From: Pseudanabaena sp. lw0831 | GTDB lineage: Bacteria; Cyanobacteriota; Cyanobacteriia; Pseudanabaenales; Pseudanabaenaceae | Reading direction: 5' to 3' | Assembly: GCF_016584665.1 (NCBI RefSeq) | Contig: NZ_BBJB01000054.1 | Span: 1-64,000, forward strand | Length of the DNA stretch: 64,000 bases | Shown: piece after piece, positions 41,224 through 49,979 of the stretch | How the letters are laid out: each line of letters begins with the position of its first letter | How positions within the stretch are numbered: the first letter of the stretch is position 1 | Notes under the pieces: generated by a model | What the model saw: only the letters and a program-made list of their open reading frames with translations | What the model was told of the DNA's origin: nothing | The model's database searches: none | Made by a program: the position numbers and the translations under genes

Positions 41224-43473
41224 TTAATTATCTGGTGGTAACAAGAGTTCTGCTTCAATCGCGTCCCACGTTGCAGGGGAGAGTCTAGCTGCTTCTTGCT
41301 TGCATTTGAGTAGTAGATCGACGCTATAGAGATATTTGTATAGGGCTAGGGATTCTTCTCTGTTGTAAGTAATCAATCCTTGATTTAGATAAAAGGCTTC
41401 AAGATAAGCATTTATCAATTGTTCGGACGTTTTTTTTATTAAGGTGATGTTCGATTCGTTTAGAGCAGATTGAAAGTTTCGTAATTGATTTGTAAAGTTG
41501 AACAAATCTAATTCAACAAAAATACCTGATTTTTCTAATTCGCCAAAGTCATTGCTGACGCTGTTCATGAAAGTAGTGCTGGCGCTGTTTACGTCGATGG
41601 TTCTGGATCTGACTTTGGTGATGCTTCTCTCCAAGTCGATGCCTCTGGCTCTGGCGATGTCGCTGAGGTTGTCGACTTCTCTGTCGATGTCGCTGACACT
41701 GATGCTGATGATAGCGCTGACGATGACGCTGGTGATGTTGATGGCGCTGTCGCCGTCGATATTGCTGTCGATGTCGTCGGCGATGATGATGGCGCTGACG
41801 ATGCCGATGGAACTGACGATATCAATATCGCTAGCGATGTCGATGATGGTACTGGCAATGGCACTGGCGATCGCTATTGCCCGTTTAGCCGCAGGTTTAA
41901 AATTACCTGATGACCCTGCTGTAACTTGATCTGCCCATTGCAGCAAAGCCTTTACTTTGGGATGACGTGCATACTGTTTTGCTGCTTTGTGAATCTCTAA
42001 AAGAAGCTCATCTGAACCTCTATCCACCATCAACCCAGAAGCCAATAGAAATACTTCTCTCCATCGTTTATCGGTCAGATATTTCTCTACCATCTGCGAA
42101 ATTTGACCATGAGCATAGATATGTCTTGCCGTCAGATATTCCTGTAAAGTCAAGTGCGAGAAAGAATACACATCCTCTACCCTTTCCACCAAGATACCTT
42201 GCTGGATGGCGATCGCCTCTAAAACTTGTTCCCCACTCAGTTGTTTAGGCGCATTCAGATTACTTGACAGGAATTTCTTAATTCGCTCAACCAATTGAGA
42301 CTGAGGAATAAATAAGCGATCTTCCGCGAAACCCTCACAAGCAATTTCTGAAAGCAGTACTTCTTCTAGCTCTACACTCAAACCCTCATAGATCTCCTGT
42401 CCCATAATTCGCTTTTCGGCAGCCCATTCCTCTAATAAAATCCGCAAAGCACTTTTATATAGAGTGCTACGATTCATAGCAAAGGTTTGTGACTTGTTGT
42501 ATTTTAGGCAGAGGAAAGTTAGCAAGAGTGGAGTATGTGCAAGTTCCTTTGCGGGCTTGTTTTCGGGGCGTTCTAGCAATTCCCAACAACGCGCCGCCGT
42601 TCCCGCCTGTTTATCTTCTTCGGAGCGAAACCAATTATTGATAAACTGCTGAATCTGTCCATCATCAAACTCCGACAAAATCACATCACTAAAACGCTTG
42701 AAATTGTAGCGATAGAGAGCAGTACGACAGGAGGCAATGTAGCGATTTTTGTCGTAGCGATCCACAAAGTCTTGAATTGCATCAATAACAGAGTTGACAT
42801 TTGCTGAAGGTACTTCATCCAGACCATCTAGCAAAATCAGCAATTTCCCCTTTTCTAAAGCACTTTCCGTAAATTCTTTAGGCTTAGGAAATCCACAGGT
42901 TGTAAATTCAGCCTCAATTAACGCCTTGAGATCGATTTTGCTCTCGGTGAATTTTTTAAGCTCTAGCAAAACTGGAATGGCTTGATGCTTAAAATTGCCC
43001 TTTTTTCCCTTAAAAGATTCCAAACCAATTTTGCGAAGAAATGTAGACTTCCCTGCCCCTGGAGCGCCTAATACCATCAGAAATTGCTTTTGACTAGCCA
43101 CAGCGATTCCATCCTGCCTTTCCTTGGATCGATGCCTCAGTAATCTCTGACCTGCTTCACGATAAAGCTTCTCCAAATCATCAATAGTCGCAAACTGCTG
43201 AATCTCATCCTCTCCCAATAATTGAACTGTTGTAAATATCTCATCTAACTCAACAGGGTCTTTCATTCCCAATACTTTGAGTTTGCCATGTCGTTTAGTG
43301 TAACTCTCGATATACTTACCCGCCGCCTTAAAGACAACATCTTGCAAATTCTTACCCACATCTCGCTTCATCAAGCTTGCAAAAAAACTTTCGCCTTCCT
43401 CCTTGCCACTGTCTTTGAGTACTTCGAGCGCGATCGCAACTAGAGGTGTAATAAGTGGTTCAAATCCAGTCAT
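41224..43473 (-). CDS. NACHT domain NTPase
   Basis: 749 aa. N-terminal helical region (1-125). NACHT domain with Walker A GAPGAGKS (136-143), Walker B LLILLDGLDEVP (211-222) and ASCRTALY. A winged-helix and helical part leads to about 510. Residues about 528-615 are a low-complexity Ile/Ser/Asp run (IASDIDIVSSIGIVS style). A helical tail ends KCKQEAARLSPATW. Bacterial NACHT proteins are STAND NTPases, and several give phage defence. No separate effector gene is adjacent; the Rpn nuclease is on the other strand. Cyanobacterial homologues often have Ala/Asp-rich repeats here; this one is Ile/Ser-shifted. Confidence 0.85.
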   Translation of the reverse strand: MTGFEPLITPLVAIALEVLKDSGKEEGESFFASLMKRDVGKNLQDVVFKAAGKYIESYTKRHGKLKVLGMKDPVELDEIFTTVQLLGEDEIQQFATIDDLEKLYREAGQRLLRHRSKERQDGIAVASQKQFLMVLGAPGAGKSTFLRKIGLESFKGKKGNFKHQAIPVLLELKKFTESKIDLKALIEAEFTTCGFPKPKEFTESALEKGKLLILLDGLDEVPSANVNSVIDAIQDFVDRYDKNRYIASCRTALYRYNFKRFSDVILSEFDDGQIQQFINNWFRSEEDKQAGTAARCWELLERPENKPAKELAHTPLLLTFLCLKYNKSQTFAMNRSTLYKSALRILLEEWAAEKRIMGQEIYEGLSVELEEVLLSEIACEGFAEDRLFIPQSQLVERIKKFLSSNLNAPKQLSGEQVLEAIAIQQGILVERVEDVYSFSHLTLQEYLTARHIYAHGQISQMVEKYLTDKRWREVFLLASGLMVDRGSDELLLEIHKAAKQYARHPKVKALLQWADQVTAGSSGNFKPAAKRAIAIASAIASTIIDIASDIDIVSSIGIVSAIIIADDIDSNIDGDSAINITSVIVSAIISISVSDIDREVDNLSDIARARGIDLERSITKVRSRTIDVNSASTTFMNSVSNDFGELEKSGIFVELDLFNFTNQLRNFQSALNESNITLIKKTSEQLINAYLEAFYLNQGLITYNREESLALYKYLYSVDLLLKCKQEAARLSPATWDAIEAELLLPPDN

Positions 43474-43622
43474 AAGATTTAGAGTAATTGCAGTAGCCAG
43501 ATCTTAGAGGATTTATAGTTGCTTGTGCATTAAAATTCGCTTTCCTCCAAATTATTGGTCAGCATTTTTTGCGATCGGCAATGGGCTGTAGAATGGACTA
43601 TGACAAACGCTCTAACCATTCC

Positions 43623-44255
43623 ATGTTCACCTTCGCACTGCCCAAAGGCTCATTGTTAAAAGACTCGATCCGCTTACTCCAAGGAGTCGGGCTTGACTTT
43701 AGCGCATTCCTCGATGCCTCAAACCGTCAACTACAAATCACCGATCCCACAGGAGCCGCTAGAGCACTGCTAGTAAGAGCGCAAGATGTGCCTGTATATG
43801 TGGAATATGGACAGGCTCAAGCTGGCATCGTAGGTGAAGATGTATTGCGTGAAAAAACTCCAAAAGTGGCGAAACTGCTTGATTTGGGTTTTGGGGGTTG
43901 TCGGATGTCGATCGCAGTTTCGGGAGAGAGCCGCTATCGATCGCCATTAGACTTACCGCCTCATAGCCGTGTTGCTTCAAAATATGTCGGTTGCGCCCAA
44001 GCCTACTTTGACAGCATCGATTTGCCCGTCGAAATTATTCCTCTGTACGGTTCAGTGGAGTTGGGGCCAATTACAGGCATGGCAGAAGCGATCGTGGATT
44101 TGGTCTCGACAGGCAAGACACTCAAGGATAATGGGCTGATTGAAATTGAAGTTTTATATCAAAGCACAGCCCGATTAATCGGACATCCGCTTAGTTATCG
44201 CTTACATAGCGATCGCTTTGGTAAGTTGATGAGCCAGATGCAAGCTACTGTTTAA
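43623..44255 (+). CDS. hisG: ATP phosphoribosyltransferase HisG, short form
   Basis: About 210 aa, the usual length of the short form that needs HisZ for activity and feedback control. [19 protein letters not shown] starts the enzyme, [10 protein letters not shown] and the PRPP-binding [23 protein letters not shown] are present. It catalyses the first step of histidine synthesis. ATG 43623 is preferred; an in-frame TTG at 43569 would add 18 unrelated residues. No other his gene is nearby. Its stop lies in a perfect palindrome. Confidence 0.92.
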   Translation: MFTFALPKGSLLKDSIRLLQGVGLDFSAFLDASNRQLQITDPTGAARALLVRAQDVPVYVEYGQAQAGIVGEDVLREKTPKVAKLLDLGFGGCRMSIAVSGESRYRSPLDLPPHSRVASKYVGCAQAYFDSIDLPVEIIPLYGSVELGPITGMAEAIVDLVSTGKTLKDNGLIEIEVLYQSTARLIGHPLSYRLHSDRFGKLMSQMQATV

Positions 44256-44300
44256 TCGTTTGTAGGGGCAATTCATGAATTGCCCCTACAAACGATTAAA
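44251..44300. repeat. Perfect 50-bp palindrome at the hisG stop
   Basis: Exact palindrome with no loop (centre ATTCATGAAT), starting in the last hisG codon and containing its stop. The sequence GTAGGGGCAATTCATGAATT resembles dispersed repeats in cyanobacterial genomes. Confidence 0.8.
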
Positions 44301-44335
44301 CAAAAAAAGAAGCGCTTCGCGCTTCTTTTTTTGTT
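44299..44335. terminator. Stem-loop at the end of the coiled-coil gene
   Basis: Arms 44299-44315 and 44319-44335, loop TTC, tip AAGCGC/GCGCTT, with A and T runs on both sides, so it can work in both directions. The first stop base of the minus-strand gene lies in it. Confidence 0.75.
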
Positions 44336-44621
44336 AATCAGTTAATTTTCCCCAAGCCGATCGCGCTGCTTTTTGGACGCGATTTAAGGTTTTGGAGACT
44401 TTTTTCTCTAGTTTTTTCTCGACATTTTCTAAAGCCTCGTTAACCGACTCAACCGCCCAGCTATCAAATTCTTCAAGGCGATCGCGTACTGAGCCAACCT
44501 GCTTATCAACATTTTTATGGGCTTTTTTTAAATTTTTTTCGTACTGCTGTTGAGCTACGTCAGCGACTGTATGCAGCGTTTTTTCGATCTGATGCTTGAT
44601 ATCTTTGGACTTTTTGGACAT
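44334..44621 (-). CDS. Small Lys-rich helical protein
   Basis: 95 aa, almost entirely alpha-helical and amphipathic, rich in Lys, Glu and Ala, with heptad-like QQYEKNLKKAHKN and ALENVEKKLEKKVSK. No domain is recognised; it resembles apolipoprotein-like or nucleoid/membrane-surface helical proteins. It is stand-alone, convergent on hisG, and its stop is in a stem-loop. Coding status rests on a good ATG, clean length and neighbour spacing. Confidence 0.6.
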   Translation of the reverse strand: MSKKSKDIKHQIEKTLHTVADVAQQQYEKNLKKAHKNVDKQVGSVRDRLEEFDSWAVESVNEALENVEKKLEKKVSKTLNRVQKAARSAWGKLTD

Positions 44622-44703
44622 CGCGATAACTCCTTAGTAATGCACTGCAAAAGTATGAGTTTCATTTATCATAATCGCTATAGCTTGGATAGCAAGTAGA
44701 GCC

Positions 44704-46002
44704 ATGATACAAGATTTTAAAGAAGATTTCTATCAGCAGGGTTTAGTAAAGGCGAAGGCTGGCGATCGCTATGGTGCTGTGCAAGCCTTTAGCTGTGCGA
44801 TCGCTGCTAATGCTCAACTGGCTGAAGCATATTATCAGCGAGGTTTAGTCCTATTTGATTTAGGAGATCGCCAAGGTGCGATCGCTGACTATGACCAAGC
44901 TCTTAGTCTGAAACCTAATGCGATCGATGTGTATATTGCTCGAAGCATCACTCGCATTGCGATCTCCAATATCGTAGGCGCTCAAGCTGACATTGCTCAA
45001 GCGCTAGTAATTAATCCCAAATCCGCGATCGCCCATCAATTATTGGGCTTGACCTATAAACAACAAAATCAAATCGAAAAGGCGATCGCCACCTACAAAC
45101 AAGCCGCAAGCCTATTTTTAGAACTACGAGACGAAGATAATTGTCGCCGTTGTATCGAGAGCTATAAACCGCTTGAGGCAATGTTGCCACCATCGACTGC
45201 CGATATTTTTGTCAATGTGCAGCAAAGGATCGATAAGGGCGACTATACCAATGCTTTGATCGATCTCAATTGGATGCTGCAAATAGATCCTAAAAATGTT
45301 AAAGCTTTCTGTCTGCGAGGCTTGACCCTCAGTAAACTGGGCGATCCTCAAGAAGCAATCAAAGACCTCAATCAAGCAACCTTTCTGGAACCACAAAATC
45401 TTGAAGTGCGAATCAACCGTGGCAGAATCCGTCTCGAAATTGGTGATGCTCAGGGGGCGATCGCTGATTTCAATGAATTACTGCGCGAATATCCCAGCAT
45501 GGCGGAAATTTATAGAGATCGTGCTAAAGCTCATCTAAAGCTCAAGGACTATCGCACGGCGATCGAAGATTTTTCGCGATCTCTTTCTCTGACTAACAGT
45601 AGTCCCCAACTATATTGCGATCGCGCTGAGGCGAGGTATGACTTTGGCGACCTCAAAGGTGCGATTGATGATTATCAACAGGCCGCGAATATTTGGTTTA
45701 ACCAGTCGAACATGGATCGTTATCGCTATGCCCTAGATCGGGTTAATCTCTGGCGATCTGAACTCGAAAAACAGACTAAACAGGGTAAGCGTCAGCAAGC
45801 AAATGCAGCGGCTACTGTGGATTTGATGCAAATGCCGAGTCTGGAATTACAACAGCGTTTACTCGGTTTGGTCGGTGGCAATATGGCGATCTCTCAGCGC
45901 CTCATCGATATTGCGAAACAAGATCACCCGAATATGCCCGAAGTTTGGTATTGGCAAAAAGTAATTTTTGATCTAGAAAGCGATCAAAGACCTAGAAACT
46001 AA
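44704..46002 (+). CDS. Tetratricopeptide repeat protein
   Basis: 432 aa with about nine TPR units, such as AEAYYQRGLVLFDLGDRQGA followed by IADYDQALSLKPN, and later VRINRGRIRLEIGDAQGAIA. No other domain or signal peptide is visible. It should be a cytoplasmic protein-protein interaction scaffold; the partner is unknown. Its stop overlaps by 4 bp the stop of the convergent coiled-coil gene. Confidence 0.85.
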   Translation: MIQDFKEDFYQQGLVKAKAGDRYGAVQAFSCAIAANAQLAEAYYQRGLVLFDLGDRQGAIADYDQALSLKPNAIDVYIARSITRIAISNIVGAQADIAQALVINPKSAIAHQLLGLTYKQQNQIEKAIATYKQAASLFLELRDEDNCRRCIESYKPLEAMLPPSTADIFVNVQQRIDKGDYTNALIDLNWMLQIDPKNVKAFCLRGLTLSKLGDPQEAIKDLNQATFLEPQNLEVRINRGRIRLEIGDAQGAIADFNELLREYPSMAEIYRDRAKAHLKLKDYRTAIEDFSRSLSLTNSSPQLYCDRAEARYDFGDLKGAIDDYQQAANIWFNQSNMDRYRYALDRVNLWRSELEKQTKQGKRQQANAAATVDLMQMPSLELQQRLLGLVGGNMAISQRLIDIAKQDHPNMPEVWYWQKVIFDLESDQRPRN

Positions 46003-46490
46003 GCTTGTCTACGATTGACCATCTCAATCATTAAGCGAATACTTTCGGCTTGAGTTTGGGCAATTGCAGCTTGTTCTTGGATTGCGATCGCTTGACGTTC
46101 GGCGATTGCAGCTTGTTCTTGAATTGCGATGACCTGTTCTTGGATCGCGATCGCTTGGCGTTCGGCGGCGACTGCTTGACGTTCGGCAGTGATAGCGAGG
46201 CGTTCGGCAGCAACTGCTTGACGTTCGGCGGTCACAGCTTGTTGCTTCGATACTTCTTTAAGTTCGACCAGTTCGGCATGAAGTACTTCTCTGGTTTCCC
46301 TTGCTTCTTCAACAGCGCCATTAATTTCAGCTTTTAGGTTAGGTATCTCAAGATAAAAACCCTGTACAAGGATGCCAATATTTTCTATAAGAGCATTTAT
46401 GCGTATACCTTGCTGATTAATAGTTTCTGCAAATCCATCAACCTTTTCAGCAAATCGATCTAGGCGTTCGTCTGTCCACCTTTCGGTCAT
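45999..46490 (-). CDS. Coiled-coil protein with AERQAVA repeats
   Basis: About 163 aa. It starts TERWTDERLDRFAEKVDGFA and has a long coiled coil made of seven-residue units: AERQAVA, AERLAIT, AERQAIA, IQEQVIA, IQEQAAI. The short direct repeats at DNA level (about 46060-46240) show recent unit amplification. Related cyanobacterial proteins with the MTERWTDERLD start are of unknown function. ATG 46490 is preferred; ATG 46523 adds 11 residues. It converges on the TPR gene with a 4-bp overlap. Confidence 0.7.
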   Translation of the reverse strand: MTERWTDERLDRFAEKVDGFAETINQQGIRINALIENIGILVQGFYLEIPNLKAEINGAVEEARETREVLHAELVELKEVSKQQAVTAERQAVAAERLAITAERQAVAAERQAIAIQEQVIAIQEQAAIAERQAIAIQEQAAIAQTQAESIRLMIEMVNRRQA

Positions 46491-46566
46491 TTGTTGATCT
46501 CCTTTGATGCTATTAAAATTCACACGTTTATGACTATTTTAATCACTATGTGATCCTTCTTAAGTA

Positions 46567-46638
46567 AGCCCTCAACGGGATTTGAACCCGTGACCTTTCC
46601 CTTACCAAGGGAATGCTCTACCCCTGAGCCATGAGGGC
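46567..46638 (-). tRNA. tRNA-Thr (anticodon GGU)
   Basis: 72 nt on the minus strand. Acceptor stem GCCCTCA / TGAGGGC, D arm GGCTCAGGGGTAGAGC, anticodon stem TTCCC/GGGAA with loop TTGGTAA (anticodon GGT), T arm ACGGGTTCAAATCCCGT. No encoded CCA follows. Confidence 0.93.
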
Positions 46639-46726
46639 GTTTTTTAACGCTTTGCAATTATGACATAGTGAGGCACATTTGTTGCAAGTCAAAAAACAAT
46701 ATTTTTTTCTGGGCTAACATAGCTAA

Positions 46727-47416
46727 TTGTCTAATCAAGTATATACTGACTTTTTTGTGAACACAACAAAGGCTTTATACGAAACTGACTTTAATCTTTG
46801 GCTGACAGAAACTGTAAATCTACTACGCAAAGGAGATGTCGAGAAATTGGATTTGGAGAATCTTGCTGAAGAAGTTGAAGATATGGGGAATAATCGCAAA
46901 GATGCTTTGGAAAGTAATTTGATTAGGGTTTTGCAGCATCTACTCAAATGGAAATATCAACCTCAAAAGCGAACTAATAGCTGGAAAGCATCTATTACTG
47001 AGCATTCTCTACGTTTAACTAGGGCGTTCAAAAAAAGTCCTAGTCTTAAGTCTTATTTTGAAGATGTGTTTGCAGAATGCTATCAAGATGCGAGATTGAT
47101 CTCGGCTCAGGAGACAGGGCTAGATATTTTGGTGTTTCCAGAAATTTGTCTATTTGAGCGATTGGATGTTTTGAATCCTCAATACTTGCCCGAAGATTGG
47201 AACCATCTGAATGTGGTCTGTAGTGGCGGGTTTTGCAGATATATCCTGCTTCTGCACAGAATTGCCAACCAAACCCGCCCCTACACTAAAAAACAGACTT
47301 GGAAATATTTCCAAGTCTGTGAGAAAGGGAGTGTAAATGAACAAGGAAAACGCAAAGTTTACTGGGTCTTGCGTTGGTTGCTATCGAGAACTTTCTGGAC
47401 TTCTGGACCTGGCTGA
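46727..47416 (+). CDS. DUF29 protein with repeat-extended C-terminus
   Basis: ORF of 230 codons including the stop. The first about 158 residues are DUF29: TKALYETDFNLWLTETVNLL, EEVEDMGNNRKDALESNL, LKWKYQPQKRTNSWKASI, VLNPQYLPEDW. DUF29 proteins normally end about here. From residue 165 the reading frame runs through a MITE-like repeat (47219-47285) and then a palindrome, giving about 65 residues with no family likeness and running 58 bp into the end of pilQ. The start is uncertain: TTG 46727 or GTG 46757. Likely still expressed, with an aberrant tail. Confidence 0.7.
   Translation: MSNQVYTDFFVNTTKALYETDFNLWLTETVNLLRKGDVEKLDLENLAEEVEDMGNNRKDALESNLIRVLQHLLKWKYQPQKRTNSWKASITEHSLRLTRAFKKSPSLKSYFEDVFAECYQDARLISAQETGLDILVFPEICLFERLDVLNPQYLPEDWNHLNVVCSGGFCRYILLLHRIANQTRPYTKKQTWKYFQVCEKGSVNEQGKRKVYWVLRWLLSRTFWTSGPG
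47219..47285. mobile_element. 67-bp MITE-like repeat
   Basis: Terminal inverted repeats TGTAGTGGCGGGTTT and AAACCCGCCCCTACA (one mismatch) enclose about 37 bp. Such GTAGGGGCGGGTTT elements are common in cyanobacterial genomes. It removed the natural stop of the DUF29 gene. Confidence 0.75.
47293..47320. terminator. 28-bp palindrome before pilQ end
   Basis: ACAGACTTGGAAAT and its perfect mirror. A short A run precedes it, so on the minus strand it could end the pilQ transcript. Confidence 0.6.
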
Positions 47417-49719
47417 TAGGTGTAGCCCCAATTTGCATTCTGACTGTCATCAATAATGCGCGGAGTGACAACAATCACGATCTCACTGCGGGTATTATTA
47501 GTAACCTGCGAACGGAACAAAGCACCGATAATTGGTAGATCTCCCAGCAATGGAACTTTTCTTATAGATTCAACATCTTGATCTCGAATGATTCCTGACA
47601 AAACGAGTGTTTGGTTATCTCGTAAACGAATCCTACCAGAATTAAGAATACGCCTGTTGATAGATCTTACAAAAATAGGAATACCATCAGGAGAAATTAG
47701 GTTCACGACGAGTTCTCCAGGCGCACTAATTGTAGGAGAAATAGATAGATTAATGAAGCCATTATCATCAATTCTATCAACTTGAACATTGAGAGCTAGA
47801 CCTACATCTTCTACCGTAATCGTTTGAATGGCAGGAGTTGTGATATTTCCTGTCGCTTCACTCCGAACAGCTGGTGACACAGTACTCCTAGTTGCAACAC
47901 CTTCAGTTAGACTAACAGTTCCCGTTTCACCTTCTTGTACTGTAAGCGATGGATCGGTTAGAACCTTAGCATTACTGTTATTAATACTAAGATTTAGCGA
48001 CGCAATAAGCTGTTGAGGACTAAACGTTGAAAAGAAATTAGCTATACCATTGTTTAGATCTACTGTTAAAGTGCCAGCGGTAGAATCAAGGTTTGTTTGA
48101 GTGCTGCTGCCAGGTGTGCTGGGTGCAAAATTTAGAGATGAAATAAAGGTTTGACCTTGCAACAAGCGCACTTCTACAACCTTCACATTAACAGTCACTT
48201 GTCTCTTGCGTGTATCCAGTCGAGCCAGTTGGGCTTCGGCAAACTCAATCTGTCTTGGACTGCCAATCAAGGTTAGCGAATTACCCCGCTCTTCGGCAAT
48301 TACCTGTAAGCCTTTTAGGAGTGGAGTAGCACCAGATTCAGGAGTAATCGAAACTGTTTCTAGGGTTGGAACAGCCTCAGTCGGTATGTTAACAACTGTG
48401 GTAGCCGCACTTCCAATAGTTGCACTTTGAGCACCTGGAATAGGGCGTTGGCGGTTGACAACACGAGAAGCTCCTAACCCAATCAGATAAGCTGAGGCTT
48501 CACCAACCGTGATTTGATTGAGGCGATAGCTCTTAGTCGATAGATTTTTCAAAGTTACTGGAAGCTTTGTGGCGACAAAGATTGTCTGACCGATACGATT
48601 TGCTTCTAGTCCAGTAATTCTCAATACATTATTGAAGACATCTTGAGCAGTCTCATTCTCAATCGAGAGACTGACTGGTTGCTTTAGACCTGCTGTACCA
48701 CCAGTTGTTGCAGGAGCAGCAGCACCAGTAGTAGAAGGGGCTTCTGCGGAGACAACACTCAAACCTGCCACACGTCCGATCAGAGTCAAAACCTCGATCG
48801 CTGGTGCATCGCGCAAAGTGATTCTCGGTACACGTTCAGCAGTACCAAGCTCGACAATGTCCGCACGAAGCTTAGCAGTTGTTGTCGCAATGTCCCCAAC
48901 TGGAGGAGTCCTGAGTTGTCGGAACGGCGGGACGACACCAGGAACACGACCTGGCAACTGTGGAGTCACTGGATTTGCAACAGGTGGCGGTACACTATTT
49001 ACCCCAGTATTTAGAGGAGTATTTTGTGCTATTCGAGTCTTCCCATTAGGATCAGTGATCGTCACCTTTGGCTCAAATAATGGCTTGCCAACAGAAGAGC
49101 TAGTAGTATTTTGAGCAATTAAAACTTGATTAGGATCAGCAGCCGTTTGGCTATTAACAACTCCAGTTTCAGGTGCATTAGATGCAGAGAGAGAACTAGC
49201 TTGAGTTGCGGAAGGCTGCATCTCTAAGCTAAATACTAGGCTATCACCAGTATCCTGACGCTTGATCAAATCCTTAAGCATCTCTGGATCGGTAGCAGTC
49301 ACTCGAATACGAACTTTATTCGCCGCGTATTGAGTCGCCTCGATCGCAGTAATACCTGGTGCAGGATTAGCCTTGGTATAGCTAGCATTACCATTGACTA
49401 GTTGCAACTGTGCGCCATTTAGTACCGCCACCCATGCCTTGCCTTGCTTGGTATAGGTAACTTGAGGGCGATCGCTACTGGCAAAATTCAACGTCAAATT
49501 CAAGCGATCGCCTGCCACATTTGTATTGATGTCAGTAATCCGACTCGCCACCGCAACTACATCAGTTGGATTTGCAGAGACTGGACTTTGGACAGCATTT
49601 TGAGCTTGTAGCGGTGCGATCGCTAAAACCTGTGGGCAACTCGCAGCAATCAGAAACCAGCAAGCCAGAGACTTACCATTCCAATTCCCATTCAACCTAT
49701 CATTCAATTTAGCATTCAT
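47359..49719 (-). CDS. pilQ: Type IV pilus secretin PilQ
   Basis: About 786 aa outer-membrane secretin. A signal-type N-terminus (LACWFLIAASCPQVLAIAP), an AMIN domain (about 40-150), a Pro/Thr-rich linker, STN and secretin short domains, and the C-terminal secretin beta region with VQEGETGTVSLTEG, LSGIIRDQ and KVPLLGDLPIIGALFR. It forms the outer-membrane pore for pilus and DNA traffic. It is the last gene of the pilM-N-O-Q cluster. ATG 49719 is preferred over ATG 49752. A 260-bp spacer separates it from pilO, so it may have its own promoter. Confidence 0.92.
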   Translation of the reverse strand: MNAKLNDRLNGNWNGKSLACWFLIAASCPQVLAIAPLQAQNAVQSPVSANPTDVVAVASRITDINTNVAGDRLNLTLNFASSDRPQVTYTKQGKAWVAVLNGAQLQLVNGNASYTKANPAPGITAIEATQYAANKVRIRVTATDPEMLKDLIKRQDTGDSLVFSLEMQPSATQASSLSASNAPETGVVNSQTAADPNQVLIAQNTTSSSVGKPLFEPKVTITDPNGKTRIAQNTPLNTGVNSVPPPVANPVTPQLPGRVPGVVPPFRQLRTPPVGDIATTTAKLRADIVELGTAERVPRITLRDAPAIEVLTLIGRVAGLSVVSAEAPSTTGAAAPATTGGTAGLKQPVSLSIENETAQDVFNNVLRITGLEANRIGQTIFVATKLPVTLKNLSTKSYRLNQITVGEASAYLIGLGASRVVNRQRPIPGAQSATIGSAATTVVNIPTEAVPTLETVSITPESGATPLLKGLQVIAEERGNSLTLIGSPRQIEFAEAQLARLDTRKRQVTVNVKVVEVRLLQGQTFISSLNFAPSTPGSSTQTNLDSTAGTLTVDLNNGIANFFSTFSPQQLIASLNLSINNSNAKVLTDPSLTVQEGETGTVSLTEGVATRSTVSPAVRSEATGNITTPAIQTITVEDVGLALNVQVDRIDDNGFINLSISPTISAPGELVVNLISPDGIPIFVRSINRRILNSGRIRLRDNQTLVLSGIIRDQDVESIRKVPLLGDLPIIGALFRSQVTNNTRSEIVIVVTPRIIDDSQNANWGYTYQPGPEVQKVLDSNQRKTQ

Positions 49720-49979
49720 AATTACACTCCTCTTGTTCCTCACGGAACTCAATACACTTAATCTTTAGTAGTAAATCTGTAGAAACTGGAACATGTCCTA
49801 ACTAAAAGAACGACATAACCAAGACAGAATTGACGCGATTATGGTGCGAGATTATACCACACTTTGTCAATTTCAAATCAAAAAAATAAATAGGCTTGTT
49901 TAGTCAACCCAAATTGTTAGGATTCGAGTCTTTTTCGCCTCCTCCACAGCAGAATCTCTCTGCGGCAGAGGACTGTATT

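Noticed and set aside
41498-41929. Plus-strand ORFs opposite the NACHT gene
   Set aside because: They arise from the low-complexity repeat being free of stops in several frames; the NACHT frame has clear domain motifs.
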